Part shown: piece after piece, positions 11,093 through 22,179 of the stretch
Numbering within the stretch: position 1 is the stretch's first letter
Layout: every line of letters starts with the position of its first letter
Assembly: GCA_023052935.1 (NCBI GenBank)
Contig: CM041294.1
Location: 12,573,791-12,637,790, forward strand
Length of the DNA stretch: 64,000 nt
Origin: Piezodorus guildinii
Taxonomy: Eukaryota; Arthropoda; Insecta; Hemiptera; Pentatomidae
Direction of reading: 5' to 3'
Notes under the pieces: model-generated
Seen by the model: only the letters and a program-made list of their open reading frames with translations
Databases searched by the model: none
Told to the model about the DNA's origin: nothing
Program-made: the position numbers and the translations under genes

Positions 11093-12125
11093 GGTTTCTT
11101 TTTCATTTTGTAGGATCTGAAATGGATTCGGTGTAAAAAACAACACACAATTAAGCGTAAACTTAATTTATTTGTGCCGACGTTTCGGCCTAAATTATAG
11201 GTCTTCTCCTAAATTATAGGGCTATAAGAAAAACCAAAAACGAAATATAACAACCAGCAGTGGAATACAATACATAAACGTGATAAAAAAATTAAATTGT
11301 AATAAAGCTTACAAACTAAGTGAAAAAATAGTAATGACAATTGATAAATCTAATAATTTTTTAAAGTGAATTGTAGTAATGACAATTGATAAATTTAATA
11401 ATTTTTTTAAAGTGAATTGTAGTAATGACAATTGATAAATGTAATAATTCCTACAAAACAAAAACAAAAAGGGGGAAGACATTTTAATAAAAGGTGTGTT
11501 ATATTTTACAGTTTTAATTAATTACCTATTTAATTAATGTGAGACGTTATAAAGTTAAACAATAAAGAAAGTGATGAAAGTCAAAAAATAGTGATGAAAT
11601 AGTTATAATAGCGAGCAATTATTAAGTTTAAAAGAAATTTATAAAAAATTTACGAAATTTAAAAATTAAAAAAAAAAAAATTAAAAAAATACATTTAACG
11701 GTAAGAGAAAAAGAGTTATAAATGTATGACGTACAAAATGTCCATTCTTTCATAAAGTGTGAAAAAATTAAAATATGAAAATATAGTGAATACGCGTGTA
11801 TACATATCTCTCTGTGAAATACATATTAGAAAAGGTTTTAAAGAGAACTATAAGTTGGAAAGGTTGAGAATTTTAAAATTGGACGGGTAAAGAGGTGAGA
11901 GACATTTATTTTGTTTGTAATCTTTAGTACAATTTATTTTTCTCATCACCTTTATATATTGCATTCCACTGCTGGTGTTATCTTTGTTTTTTGTTTTTCT
12001 TATAGCCCCGAAGAAGGCCTATAATTTAGGCCGAAACGTCGGCACCAATAAATTAAGTTTACGCTTAATTGTCTGTTAAATTGACTGCACCCTCAACCAA
12101 CTTCTCTCATAAATATGATTTGATT

Positions 12126-12420
12126 TAATAACTCAGTTATTTTTGAAGATGGAGAAAACATTATTAGGGTTTATAACTAAGAAACCGCGAATAATTATAA
12201 AAAGAAAAAAAGGAAAGAAAATATATTTAAATCTTACCCATAAATACGCCTATACCTCAGTTATTTTTTTATAAGATAGAGAAGAAATTGTATTGAGTTT
12301 TAGAATCAGGACACCACGACGAATAAAAAAAAGGAAAACCAATTGAAATCTTTCCGATATATACGCTTGTAACTCCGTTATTTTCGAAGATAAAGAAACA
12401 CTTCTATAGAGTTTTTGAAC
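12126..12420. repeat. Diverged tandem repeat, period about 120-130 bp
   Basis: Three loosely matching units begin with a CAGTTATTTTT/CGTTATTTTCG motif at about 12126, 12258 and 12378. Each continues with an A-rich block and a TACGCCTATAC or TACGCTTGTAAC block. Coding potential is not evident. Confidence 0.5.
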
Positions 12421-12690
12421 TATCAACTCAATTATATTCACAGGGTGCAAATTCCGCAATTTCGCGTTGTGCAACCTTCTAAACTTCCCAGTGGCCTCAT
12501 CTCTCTTCGGACCATTTTACGCAGTACCTTATTTTTGAAAACGTTAAGCCGTTGTTCATCCTTCAAAGTAAGCGGCCACGTGTTCACATCCGTAAAGAAC
12601 AACCGTCGGAAGAATAATAGTTTTATAAATTCTAACATTTAAGTTTTTAGACAGAAGCCGCGAGCTAAGTAATTTAGCAACTGAATCTTT
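12421..12690 (-). pseudogene. RTE-type LINE fragment (copy D)
   Basis: Minus-strand sequence matches the C-terminus of the RTE reverse transcriptase of copy A. WPLTLKDEQRLNVFKNKVLR is readable, as is a broken version of the LYPVNIIEL block. The fragment is about 270 bp, carries frameshifts and lacks the 3' end of the element. Confidence 0.75.
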
Positions 12691-13507
12691 TGATAATAAT
12701 AAATAAAATAATTGATGGGCTGGGTTATTTCAATGAATAGAGGACTGTATGAATGAATGGGTTATATTTGTTGCTATTGCTACATGTGGTGTTAGTTATC
12801 TTAGTCTATCGTACATATCTGTATTTTCTAGTTGGTTCCTCTTCCCCTTCGTCCTCTTCCTTCTCCGCCTATGGTTAGGCCGGCTCCTAGGAATTACTCC
12901 TCCATGATGAAGTAATTATTAATGCATATATGCTCACTTCACTACCAGTGTCTATCACCATTGCTCACCTGCATGGGGGTCTTGCCAATACATGCCAATT
13001 TCGGCAGAGGAACCTTCCTCTGGCTGCCTCTAGATGGCGTTGTTATGACACTAATGATGAAAGTTTCTGCTAGATGGCAGTAGTAAAAGTGTTAAGGACC
13101 CTGTTCCCTTAACATCCATCTTGGAGAGGAATCTGCATAGGCCAGTAAAGTTCGGGCTCAGAGTTGTACGAGGTGTTTGAAGGACCGTATCATTTTATCC
13201 GTATGGCTTCCTTTTCTATTGTGGGCTGGTCATATAGCTCCTATGTACTGTACTGACATACCGAGGAAGCAGTGTACGGGACGAGAAGACGAGACAGTTC
13301 AAGATGGTAGGGCACTTAGATGGTTGCTGTACAGGATAGGAAAAGCTGGCATACGCTGATCCAAGAGGCCCAGCAGATGAGTAGTGCGCCCCGGAAATAG
13401 AAGACATAAAACATACACAACGTCTATATCTACACAATATCACAGTCAGATTCCTGGAGGTTAATATGTTTTCCCTACTAATGTCGATGAAGGCGATGAG
13501 GAAACAT
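12691..13507. other. No recognised gene
   Basis: Somewhat GC-richer than its surroundings from 12830 to 13400. Reading frames of 60-75 codons exist on both strands, but I recognise no domain in them. GTGTTAAGG and CCCTTAACA near 13090-13112 form a small imperfect inverted repeat. It could be part of an unrecognised TE. Confidence 0.4.
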
Positions 13508-13519
13508 TATAGCTATATG

Positions 13520-13809
13520 GAATCACTTGTAGCTGGGTGGCTAGCATAACAGCCTCCTGTGCCAAATGTCACGGTTTCGAACCCGCAGGTAGTCCTAGGT
13601 CTTTAATGGGAGTAAAAAATCCTTAGTTATGACGTCCTTCGGAGGAGACGTTAAATGGCGGTCACGAGCCTGTTCGATGTCTGGTACTCGTTAAAGATCC
13701 CTATCCTAATAAAACCTGGACAGGCAAAATTTAGGACTCCCACTGTAACATCGTCCGATTAGCCATAGTAGCATAAAGTGACGTTAAATAAATAAACAAA
13801 CAAACAAAC
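13520..13809 (+). mobile_element. tRNA-derived SINE, family 1, copy b
   Basis: A 290-bp copy of the SINE at 6229-6523, in the opposite orientation. The target duplication TATAGCTATATG is perfect (13508-13519 and 13810-13821). The head has the A-box-like TGGCTAGCATAACAGC and a B box with one extra T (GGTTTCGAACCC). The 3' end is a run of AAAT/AAAC units. Confidence 0.85.
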
Positions 13810-13821
13810 TATAGCTATATG

Positions 13822-14596
13822 CTGAATGTTAGAAGGACGTGATGTCATGCCTTTTTATTCAACTCCCGACAGACTAAAATTGGAGTTCGATCTTTGATCG
13901 TTCTGGCACTTTGTTCACTCCACTTGTTTTCTGTTCCAAAAAAAAAAATAATAAAAAATAAATAAAGAAATAAAGAAAAACTGTACCTATTTCTTTGGAC
14001 TCTGTCCGATTTTAGGCGGGCAGACTATAATCGGTCATCTGTGGGGTAGCTAATGCTTCACGACGAACTTCATTTGTCTTTATTTGGAAGGTATACCAGA
14101 GATTTATCGGAACTAACGAACATTAATTATTACCCGTCTTGGATCCCATCACGGCTTATAACAAGGGCAATTAATTAAAGTCATAAAAAGGTATATAAAC
14201 AGACAGGGAGGCCATGATAAAAATAAAATGGCAAAAGATAGGTTGACTTAACAAGACGGAATTTCTATAAGGGCCTGAAAACTTGGTCCATATTTTATGC
14301 GTCATATTAAGCCCCGCTATTTATCAAACCAGGCGCGCTCCTGCCTCCCTCCTCCTAACCTTCACCCCATCCCCTTCCACCAGTCACCAGCATACGCACC
14401 TTTCACTATGTTTTTTTGGAGGGTGTATTCTTTTCAGGTTCTTTCTTACCCCTTTCATATTATAATGTGTCGCTTTGTTCCCTCATGCTGTCATCAATTA
14501 CACTGTTCTATACCCAGATTCTTTCTTTTAAATTTGAAATGTTCTTTATTTTATGTTTACTTGAGTTTATATGTATAAATTTATTCTGAAGTCAAG
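13822..14596. other. No recognised gene
   Basis: A-rich stretch at 13940-13980, then mixed sequence. Two overlapping plus-strand frames (14283-14578) have composition typical of random AT/CT-rich DNA and no domain I recognise. Confidence 0.45.
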
Positions 14597-14605
14597 CTTA
14601 CACCA

Positions 14606-15451
14606 CCTATGCTGATGACACCTGCGTGTTATCAGTTCATAAAGATCCATTTGTTGCTTCAAATACCCTTCAAGCCCACATCAAAGACCTAGAAGTATGG
14701 TGTCAGAACTGGAGAATAAAAATAAATTCCAACAAATCCCATCAAATAACCTTTACCCTTCGCCGTAAACCTTTGACTTCCTGCCCTAAAGTATCCTTTA
14801 ATAACACTCAACTAGTTCCTGTTGAACAGATCCGATACCTAGGACTTCTACTTGAAAAACGCCTAACTTGGAATCCACATACACGACTAAAACGACAAGA
14901 AACTGCTCGCCGCTTTAGGCTACTTCAACACTTACTAGACAAACGAACAAACCTTCCTCTTAACTACAAAAGGCTCATCTACATGACTATTATAAGACCA
15001 ATCTGGACTTACGGAGTAGAGCTTTGGGGCTCTACTAAACCATCAAATTCTTCCCGCATCCAATCCTTACAATCCAAAATCCTTCGTAAAAACTTCAACG
15101 CTCCTTACTTCGTCACGAATAAACTTATCCATAAAGACCTTAATGTTCCCTATGTTACTGATTTGGCCCGGACCAGGTATCAATCCTTTCATGACAAACT
15201 TCAATCTCACCCTAACCCACTAGTTTCAATCCTTTCTTCCTCTTCAATTCCGGATAATCCTCCGAGGCGCCTGAAAAGGAAATGGCCCTTTCGGGACCTT
15301 CTAGTTTAAAATATTTTTAGAGTGCTGCCACTGGGTAGTGTCTCTACATGTTTTTCATGACAGTTTTGTATATTACCATCACATTTACTAGATGTATTTT
15401 TATTTAATACAGTTGTAAATATCAATAAATATGTTAAAAAAAAAAAAAAAA
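14606..15451 (+). mobile_element. 5'-truncated Jockey-type LINE (J2)
   Basis: Starts exactly at the YADD motif of reverse transcriptase and runs through WCQNWRIKINSNKSHQI, YLGLLLEKRLTWNPHTRLK and IWTYGVELWGS to a stop after RRLKRKWPFRDLLV at 15309. A 3' UTR follows, with AATAAAT and a poly(A) of about 15 nt. The 9-bp duplication CTTACACCA is at 14597-14605 and 15452-15460. The frame is open throughout (14626-15309), so it is fairly young, but only about a quarter of ORF2 was inserted. It is a sister subfamily of J1 rather than the same one. Confidence 0.85.
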
Positions 15452-15460
15452 TCTTACACC

Positions 15461-15691
15461 ATGAAGCTCTGAATATTCCAATCAAATTCTTAGGATCTTA
15501 CATGCTAATAAAATTAAACCATTTAGGTTACTCCTTACGTATCCACGGTATGGTCAATTATTCCATGGTAATAAGACAGTTAAATTTGCAATAAAAAAAA
15601 AAAACAATCGCCCAAACCAATAATTTTCAGAAATTATTTCTGTTAAAATTGTCATTAATGTAACACTTTCGAATATAAAATATTGATGTAT
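15461..15691. other. No recognised gene
   Basis: AT-rich spacer. 15461-15490 vaguely resembles a Jockey 3' block, but too little remains to call. An A run lies at 15593-15604. Confidence 0.4.
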
Positions 15692-15704
15692 AAAAATGTA
15701 GAAA

Positions 15705-16090
15705 GAAAGGAAATCTCCCATTGGCATTCGTCCCTACGACAAAAGCGAAGGGAAGAGGTTATCCTGGCGCGCCTGCGTATTAAACACACCCGACTAACTC
15801 ACGGACATCTCATGACACGGCAACCTCCTACGGAATGCCCAACATGCGGTTGCCCGATTACTGTTAAACACATTTTGACAGAGTGTAGGGCTTATGATAA
15901 TCACAGAGCACATATTGCAATTGACACTGACTTACCAACCGTTTTACAAGACAACATAAAGACAACTGCAAAACTTTTTGACTTTCTACGACAGACTGAC
16001 TTGTACAATAGACTATAATATTTAATTCGTTTATCAAAGTGATTTAAGGCGAAAATGACCCAAGTGGTTTACGCCTAAGAAAAAATAAAA
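15705..16090 (+). mobile_element. 5'-truncated LINE, same family as 1621-2211
   Basis: Only the last 105 codons of ORF2 and a short A-rich 3' end. The duplication AAAAATGTAGAAA flanks it (15692-15704 and 16091-16103). The peptide begins EISHWHSSLRQKRR and includes CPTCGCPITVKHILTECRAY, a Cys/His motif common at the C-terminus of LINEs with RNase H. It ends at the stop 16018. In this copy the frame is intact, whereas the 1621-2211 copy is frameshifted. Confidence 0.8.
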
Positions 16091-16119
16091 AAAAATGTAG
16101 AAATTATTTTCTTATAATA

Positions 16120-16600
16120 ACAGCCATAACCATTCGCACTGGCTCACAGATTTGTATGAAGGTGGGCTATTATAAATATCTTGGATCTTTCCTTGACTCG
16201 TTGGATCATCAGATATGGATTCGCAGCGAAAAGCAGAAAATATAATTCCACCCTGATGTAGGTGGCTGTAACTTCGACCATGTAATATCAGCTGTAGTCA
16301 AAGGGTCAAGCTGTGGAAATGGACTTTTAGAGAAGATGCTGACGTTGTACTAGGATGGATAAAATCAGAATCGAGGTTGCACTGGACAAGATGGAGGCCC
16401 TTGGGTTAGTAAACCACTAAATTGGAAGGGTAAAGCCATTTGGAAAGAAAACGAAGATTTCGATCGGCAGCCGCCTGAAATACGGAGCCGAGGAAGACCC
16501 GGAAGGATGTGCATGCAAGGAGTGGAAGAAGAAATGGCAGGCTGGTTTTTTCAGGGGGATATTGGCTGGACACAAAGTGGACCTCTGGAGCACAGCTGTA
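16120..16600 (+). other. Possible LINE remnant, unassigned
   Basis: A short reading YYKYLGSFLDSLDHQIW near 16160 looks like the thumb block (YLGS) of a LINE reverse transcriptase. The rest, up to 16600, has no clear frame. The sequence is less AT-rich than its neighbours, which suits an old TE. Low confidence. Confidence 0.3.
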
Positions 16601-16710
16601 ACACAAAGTGAACCCAGAATGGAACGCTTATAATTTAAAAAAGTGCAATATTAGCTAATAAATTATAATTAAGTTGTGTGCCTAATTGTGTTTATATAAT
16701 AATAATAGGC

Positions 16711-17481
16711 TTACCGAACCCAAAGGTTCGATGCCGATACCACCAAACTTCGCCTGCATAGACTCGTCCAATGTTCACCGGTCAAGCCCAAGCCCCCGAG
16801 ATCAACCTTAATGCAATCCTCCCATCGACGGATCGGCCTACCTTTCGGACGTCTACCAGTCGGTTCAGCGAATACCAACTTTCTCGGAATCCGTTCCTCA
16901 CTAAGCCCAACAACTTTACGCGCCCATTTGAGTCTCCGCGATGCTATCAACTCAATTATATTCACAGGGTACAAACTCCGCAATTCCGCATTGTGCAACC
17001 TTCTAAACTCTCCAGTGGCTTCATCTCTCTTCGGACCAAATATTTTACGCAGTACCTTATTCTCGAAAACCTTAAGCCGTTGTTCATCCTTCAAAGTAAG
17101 CGGCCACGTTTCGCATCAGTAAAGAACCGTTGGAAGAATAATAGTTTTATAAATTCTAACCTTTAAGATTTTAGACAGAAGCCGCGAGCTAAGTAATTTA
17201 GCAACTGAATAATAACACGCATTTCCCACCATTAACTGGGAATTTATTTCTTCCTGGATTTCATTTTTTCTTGTTATCATTGAACCTAAATACTTGAATT
17301 TCTCTACGTGTTCAAAAGTATGACCTGAAATATTAATATCATCAAGATCGCCACCATTTCTGCAACTAATCATATATTTCGTCTTATCGGTATTTAATTC
17401 GAGACCTATTTGTTTACCGGTTTTTATTAACACACTTGTATTTAGTTGTATGGTTTCCGCGTCTTCACCTAGTAGTACCAA
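16711..17481 (-). pseudogene. RTE copy A: RT catalytic motif C to C-terminus
   Basis: Two minus-strand blocks, 17116-17481 and 16711-17094, joined by a frameshift near 17105. The first starts just after the YADD motif and shows LNTDKTKYMISCRNG and FKYLGSMITRKNEIQEE. The second has LKVFENKVLRKIFGPKRDE and RRLKWARKVVGL, then GRRPKGRPIRRWEDCI, the classic RTE tail. Stop at 16711. Confidence 0.8.
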
Positions 17482-18419
17482 ATCATCGGCATACCCAAAA
17501 CTGGAATCTTGTCACCCATATTTAAGCCTTTCTCGGTACACATCACCTTTTCTATAACATATTCTAAGGCTATATTAAACAAAACAGGTGAAAGGGAGTC
17601 ACCCTGTTTCAAACCCGATCGCACCTCAAATCTCTCGGAGTAATTATGACCGATTCTAACTTTATGAAATGTTTCCGACAAACACATCTCTACTAGATTT
17701 ACTAACTTTTTAGGTATCCCCTGTTCAATCATGATGTTATATAGCTTCTGACGGTCTACGGAATCATAAGCCTTTTTAAAATCTATATAAAGTTGATGGA
17801 CTACACCGTTGTATTCCAGCTTCTTCTCTAATATTTGACATAAGGAAAATATTTGATCAATAGTCGAGCGATTCCGCCTAAAACCACATTGGTAGTCTCC
17901 GATAATTTCCTCAGCGTATTCCGTGATTCGGCTAGTTAGTATTGACGAGAATATTTGATAGCATACTGGAAGAAGAGAGATTCCACGATAGTTGTTACAA
18001 TCCGTCCTCGGTCCTTTTTTGTGAATCGGAATAAGTATTGATTCTTTCCATTCTTCGGGTATTTTTTCATTTTCCCAGATCTTTTTAACTAAAACATGTA
18101 ATTTGGAAACGCCCGCTCCTCCACACGCTCTGATTAATTCACTCGTGATATTATCATTTCCTGCAGCTTTATACCGTTTTAATTTTCCTATCGCCATTTC
18201 AACTTCCTCTTTACTCGGTGCGTCTACCCATGGTTCAGCGCTCTGGTATTCAGAGGGAGGAGATTGATTATTATTTTCCGTATTTAGAATGCCGTCAAAG
18301 TTTTGTTTAAATTTATTTAATATCTCAGTCGGATCCGCAATTATGTTGTTATTCGCATCTTTAACCCCATTCAATAGAGGTTCAAATCTTTTACGTGATT
18401 TGTTTATACCTTTGTACAT
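17469..18419 (-). pseudogene. RTE copy A: reverse transcriptase fingers/palm
   Basis: A 316-codon block with PIHKKGPRTDCNNYRGISLL, CGFRRNRST, LYIDFKKAYDSVDR (motif A) and GLKQGDSLSPVLFNIALEY (motif B). A single-base deletion just before the catalytic YADD motif (near 17500) shifts the frame, so the block ends in unrelated residues. The next block picks up in the correct frame. The related copy B at 42150 keeps the missing base, which shows where the loss lies. Confidence 0.85.
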
Positions 18420-18722
18420 CTCTCTTACGTTATTTTCTATTTTTCTATTTTCTGTGTTTTTCTATTTCTATTATTTTGCCTTTAAGATACTCTCTTTTCT
18501 TATTTTTTAAGAATTTTGAAGTTTCGTTTTTTACTAACCGAAAGTAAGCCACATTATTATCGCTTGGATTATTTAAGGAATTCAGGTTAGCGGTTTTTCT
18601 TTTTTCACACATATTTTGACAATCCCTGTCGAACCAAGGTTTGTTCTTTTTATTTTCGATTTTCCCAAGACATAAGTTACCGACCTCTTTAATATTATCT
18701 CTGATCCCTTCTCATAATTTGT

Positions 18723-19720
18723 TTACATCTTCGTGTTCCTCGTCTGAAGATTCCAAAGCATCGAATTTTTTACTTCTATCGCGAATTTTTTTCTAATTTC
18801 GGGGTTGTTCAATTTAACAATATCAAAATTCTCGGGATGAATATAGTTCGGTGTTCTCTTTTTTGTATTTAGTTTTTGTCGAAGTTTCGCGATTACTAAT
18901 TCATGATCAGAACCGCATTCTGCACCACGATACGATCTCACGTTAATTATGCTACTTTGCCATCTGTTTTGTACTAAAACATGATCATTTGATTCCGAGT
19001 TTGTCCATCCGGCGATGTCCACGTATACTTATGAATGTCCTTATGTTTAAACGCAGTACTTTTGATTATTAGGTTTTTCGAAATGGCAAAGTTTATTAGT
19101 ATGGTCCCATTATCATTACTATATTCGTGCAAACTTTCTTTACCGATTGTAGGACGATATACTTCTTCCCTTCCAACCTTTGCGTTCGCGTCACCTAGTA
19201 TTATTTTAATGTAATTTCGCGGTAACTTATCGTAAACCGACTCTAGTTCATCAAATTCGCATTTTACTTCATCATCACTATCTTCGGTGGGAGAATGAAT
19301 GTTTATAAACGCGATTTTAGACCAACGACCCTGAAATATAGCAACCGATATTCTTTCACTAAAGAACTGTACATCCCGTAATGCGGAAAGAAATCTATTC
19401 CTAATCAGAAACCCGGTACCTAAACAATAATTAACGCTCGCCCCGTACCAAATAGTATACTTTCCTTCTGTTAACGAACCCTCCCCTGGCCAGCGAACCT
19501 CTTGTAATGCAACGATATCTAATTGGTACCCCTTAACTTCATTCGCGACCGACTTTAACCCACCTGCCGTATTTAAACTTCTAACGTTCCACGTCCCTAT
19601 TATTAGATCTCTACTTTTTATCTTGCGCCTAGATTCCTCTGAAGCAGTCCCCACCCGGAGACCCGAACGGGGGACTAGTTTACTTCCGGATAATGGGCGT
19701 TTTACCTCAGAGGAATCCAT
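18723..19720 (-). pseudogene. RTE copy A: apurinic-type endonuclease
   Basis: Block 18974-19720 begins MDSSEVKRPL and carries IGTWNVRSLN (catalytic Asn), VALQEVRWPG (catalytic Glu), INIHSPTEDSDDE and LGDANAKVG (GDxN). After a frameshift near 19000, block 18723-19022 has CGSDHELVIAKL, with the final SDH. In databases this domain is often annotated as craniofacial development protein 2. Here it is plainly part of the RTE element, because it lies inside the target duplications and ahead of its reverse transcriptase. Confidence 0.85.
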
Positions 19721-19948
19721 GACTGTTTGTGGTATTTTGTGAACTGAAATATGTGAGTAGGGCGTTTGAACCTACGTCACACCCTCCAGCAAGCCTGGAG
19801 GGCCGCTCTCATTGTTGGTCAGCGAGTCCATCGGACTTAGCCGGGAGGAGCTTCCGAGGAAATTCCACCGACCATCCCCACATCCGCCACCCGTGGGACG
19901 TTCCCCATACGCGGTAATGAGATCCGCGCGAGGGCCTAATTGTGTTTA

Positions 19949-20920
19949 ACTTTACAAAATTTAAACTAAATATAAAGCAATAGCATGGATATATGGCAGG
20001 ATTCCTATTAGAGTTTATGAACGTCATGCATAACCTTTTGTCTCTCAGATGATGCTTGTAGCGTAAATATCTGCAGTTATATCTTTTATTCTTCTTTATA
20101 TTTCTCGGATTCCAATCTAAGACATGGAACGAACTTTCTCTATAGATAAATAATAGAGCAGTAGAAGTCTGTAGTTATTGTTAACAAACATAAAGTAGTC
20201 ACAATCCAACAGTCATTATTTACTTCGTAAAAGTTACTTTAGCAATATACACTATAGCTACTTGGCTATTTCAATATATAGGGCCATGCTGAATCAAAAC
20301 AGCATATCTAATGTTTTATTAAGTAATTCCCTACCAAATGAACCATACCTCAAAGGAATATCACGTCTTAAGAAGCAATCTACCCGGAAGGATGGCGTTG
20401 GAGCGAGCCCCGGTGACATATATCGGACACCTGGATCGCTAGATGTTTAGGCTAAAGAGGACTGCGGATGAAGTAATAAATGTAAGTTATGAGAGCGGGG
20501 GAGGTTTAAGGGAAGCTATTTCAGCCTGCGAGGCATCTGCGACCTCCGGGGATATTGAAACCTTTTTCACCTCATCTCTCTTCTGCTTTATTCCTAATGC
20601 CTAGTCCGGGTCCAACGCCTTCCCAGACCAAGCATATCTACCTTTAGCTGAATGCAAATGTATTGGGTTGTAAAATGTATCGTACCTTTTTTTTTTATTG
20701 GCGACTTTAAAAAAAAAAATCATCGGATTCTTGTTAATATTTTTAATCAATTATATACGACCCATTTTGATATATTATATGTTGCTATCTTTGCTATCTT
20801 TCAGGTAATTTTTTATTCCGTCCCTCCAAGAACAGTTGAAGAAAAAGACACGAACGCGCATTGAATTTTCCAATCCAAATTTCTGTCTGAAACGTGAAAA
20901 CCACTAAATGAAATGAAAAT
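19949..20920. other. No recognised gene
   Basis: Mixed sequence with a GC-richer part at 20380-20640. Short frames only, none with a domain I know. Confidence 0.45.
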
Positions 20921-20921
20921 G

Positions 20922-21690
20922 AAAAGTAATTTTATTCTGGGACGAGTAGTCCCCTAAGAATAACAAGAAAAGTACAATATACATGATAATTGTCTGGTCG
21001 TTTAAGACTTCAGTTTAACAATAAAAGAAAGATTTTGTGACTATGAATAGTATCATCTATAGATTTTAAATATTACATAAGTTGGGAAGATTGATGCGTT
21101 AGGAGATGGAGAAATAGTTGGTGTTTGAAAGTGGACAATGATAAGGATTCACGAATGGATACAGGCAAGAAATTCCAAAATAGGGTAGTACGAATAACAA
21201 AGGATTTTTTGGAGGAGACGGATCTGTGTGAAGGTATATACAAGTTTATAGGTTGGGATCTAGTGTTTACTGAATGGACAGAGGAACAAATGGTAAGCAT
21301 ATCAAGATTATAAGGAGGTTTTTAGTTTTGAAAAATCGGAAGAGAAAGAGGGATAGAGCCAATTCAAGTCAGTATATCTTCCATATACGAGGCAACCGTA
21401 GTCAAACTGGGGGAAAATGAGCGAAGAGACGAGTAACATACGGGTTTTAGGTGGAATTGAATCACGAAATCTTAGAAATTGTTTTAGGATAGCGATAGAT
21501 TTTCGGGTGATTTGAGAAATATGATTACTCCAAGATACGTTCTGATCAATAATGACTCTAAGGTTTCTTACAGAGGTGTGGAAGTGGATAGGTATGTTAT
21601 TGAGGTAAAGGAGTGGATAATATGGAAGCGAATTTACAAGGATGGTGCTTTCTCCTAAAGCATCCTTACCATACATACACCCTGCATTTT
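20922..21690 (-). pseudogene. LINE 3' fragment, family with TTATTCTGGGAC end (copy a)
   Basis: Minus-strand blocks 21308-21676 and 21073-21300 match the end of a LINE reverse transcriptase. They include LRVIIDQNVSWSNHISQI (the thumb block) and a tail with VHSVNTRSQPINLYIPSHR and LFWNFLPVSIRESLSL. The 3' end, at low coordinates, reads TTATTCTGGGAC...CCCCTAAGAATAAC on the plus strand, which recurs at 22188 and 45489. Clade uncertain; the tail resembles CR1/Jockey-like elements. Frameshift near 21305. Confidence 0.65.
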
Positions 21691-22179
21691 TTTTTTATCT
21701 GTCTGATGATTTTACTTTTCGGTTAAAATTTATGTATAAAATCACTTTAACTAATCATCTTTTAGAATATGTAAAGATTATTGACCAAGCAAACATTATT
21801 TTATAAACACGTAGAGGATTAAACTGAAATATTGAAGAACCCTAAGACCTTATTTTACTACCAAATATTCGGTTGCTTCTATAATTCTTATGCTCTGAGG
21901 CAGCGTGGTCAATGTTATTGCTTATTTGGATTTGCAAAGAAACTCTGATTTCCATGAAGTACTATAGAACATTTTTTTATAAAATATATATTTTTACATT
22001 TTTTTATACTAATAATTTAGGTTTATCCAAATAAAGCAACAATTTAAAAACGCATTTGAAAATGTTTCCTCTTTCAAAAAAAAAAAAAATTATAATAATA
22101 ATAAACAAATATTGTATTGAATTTATACAGTACAATAAATTATTTTATTTTAATTTAAGAAGAAAAAGAAGAAGAAGAA

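Larger units (their letters stand above)
7357..11141 (-). mobile_element. Nearly complete Jockey-type non-LTR retrotransposon (J1)
   Basis: Flanked by the perfect 11-bp duplication AACACACAATT (7346-7356 and 11142-11152). On the minus strand there is a short 5' UTR of about 50 nt, ORF1 with zinc knuckles, a partial endonuclease, a full reverse transcriptase, then a 3' UTR ending in TGAATAAAAATGG. There is no RNase H domain, as usual in the Jockey clade. Two defects are visible: loss of the endonuclease N-terminus and a frameshift in a run of seven A at about 8944-8953. Length about 3.8 kb, somewhat short for an intact Jockey element. Confidence 0.85.
7283..12110. mobile_element. Penelope-like inverted-repeat element P2, interrupted by a Jockey element
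   Basis: AAATATGATTTG is duplicated at 7271-7282 and 12111-12122. Inside, 37-nt inverted ends lie at 7313-7349 and 12074-12110 with 36 of 37 positions matching. The left end has an extra 30 nt (7283-7312) whose complement contains ACAGTCAACCAT, like the tails of copies P3 and P7. Longer inverted arms at about 11153-11300 and 11925-12073 each carry the GGCCGAAACGTCGGC block. The Jockey element at 7357-11141 was inserted near the left end. Without it the element is about 1.03 kb and has no open reading frame. Confidence 0.65.
16695..19934 (-). mobile_element. Full-length RTE-type LINE (copy A), frameshifted
   Basis: Both ends are defined by the 14-bp duplication CCTAATTGTGTTTA (16681-16694 and 19935-19948). 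On the minus strand it has a GC-rich 5' region of about 215 nt, an endonuclease, a linker, a reverse transcriptase and a very short 3' end finishing in TATTATTATT-type repeats rather than poly(A), the hallmark of RTE elements. Length 3240 bp is normal for RTE. The single long ORF is broken into at least five blocks. Fragments of the same family are at 12421-12690, 42075-43829 and 61894-62446. Confidence 0.88.

Noticed and set aside
13177..13443. Opposed 60-75-codon frames
   Set aside because: No domain, no partner copies, composition not gene-like.
16771..17166. Plus-strand 131-codon frame over RTE copy A (and a similar one at 61852-62253)
   Set aside because: Antisense shadow of the RTE reverse transcriptase end; the minus strand holds the recognisable motifs.
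18974..19720. Possible host gene for craniofacial development protein 2
   Set aside because: The name is a common mis-annotation of RTE endonuclease. The block lies inside RTE target duplications and is followed by its RT.
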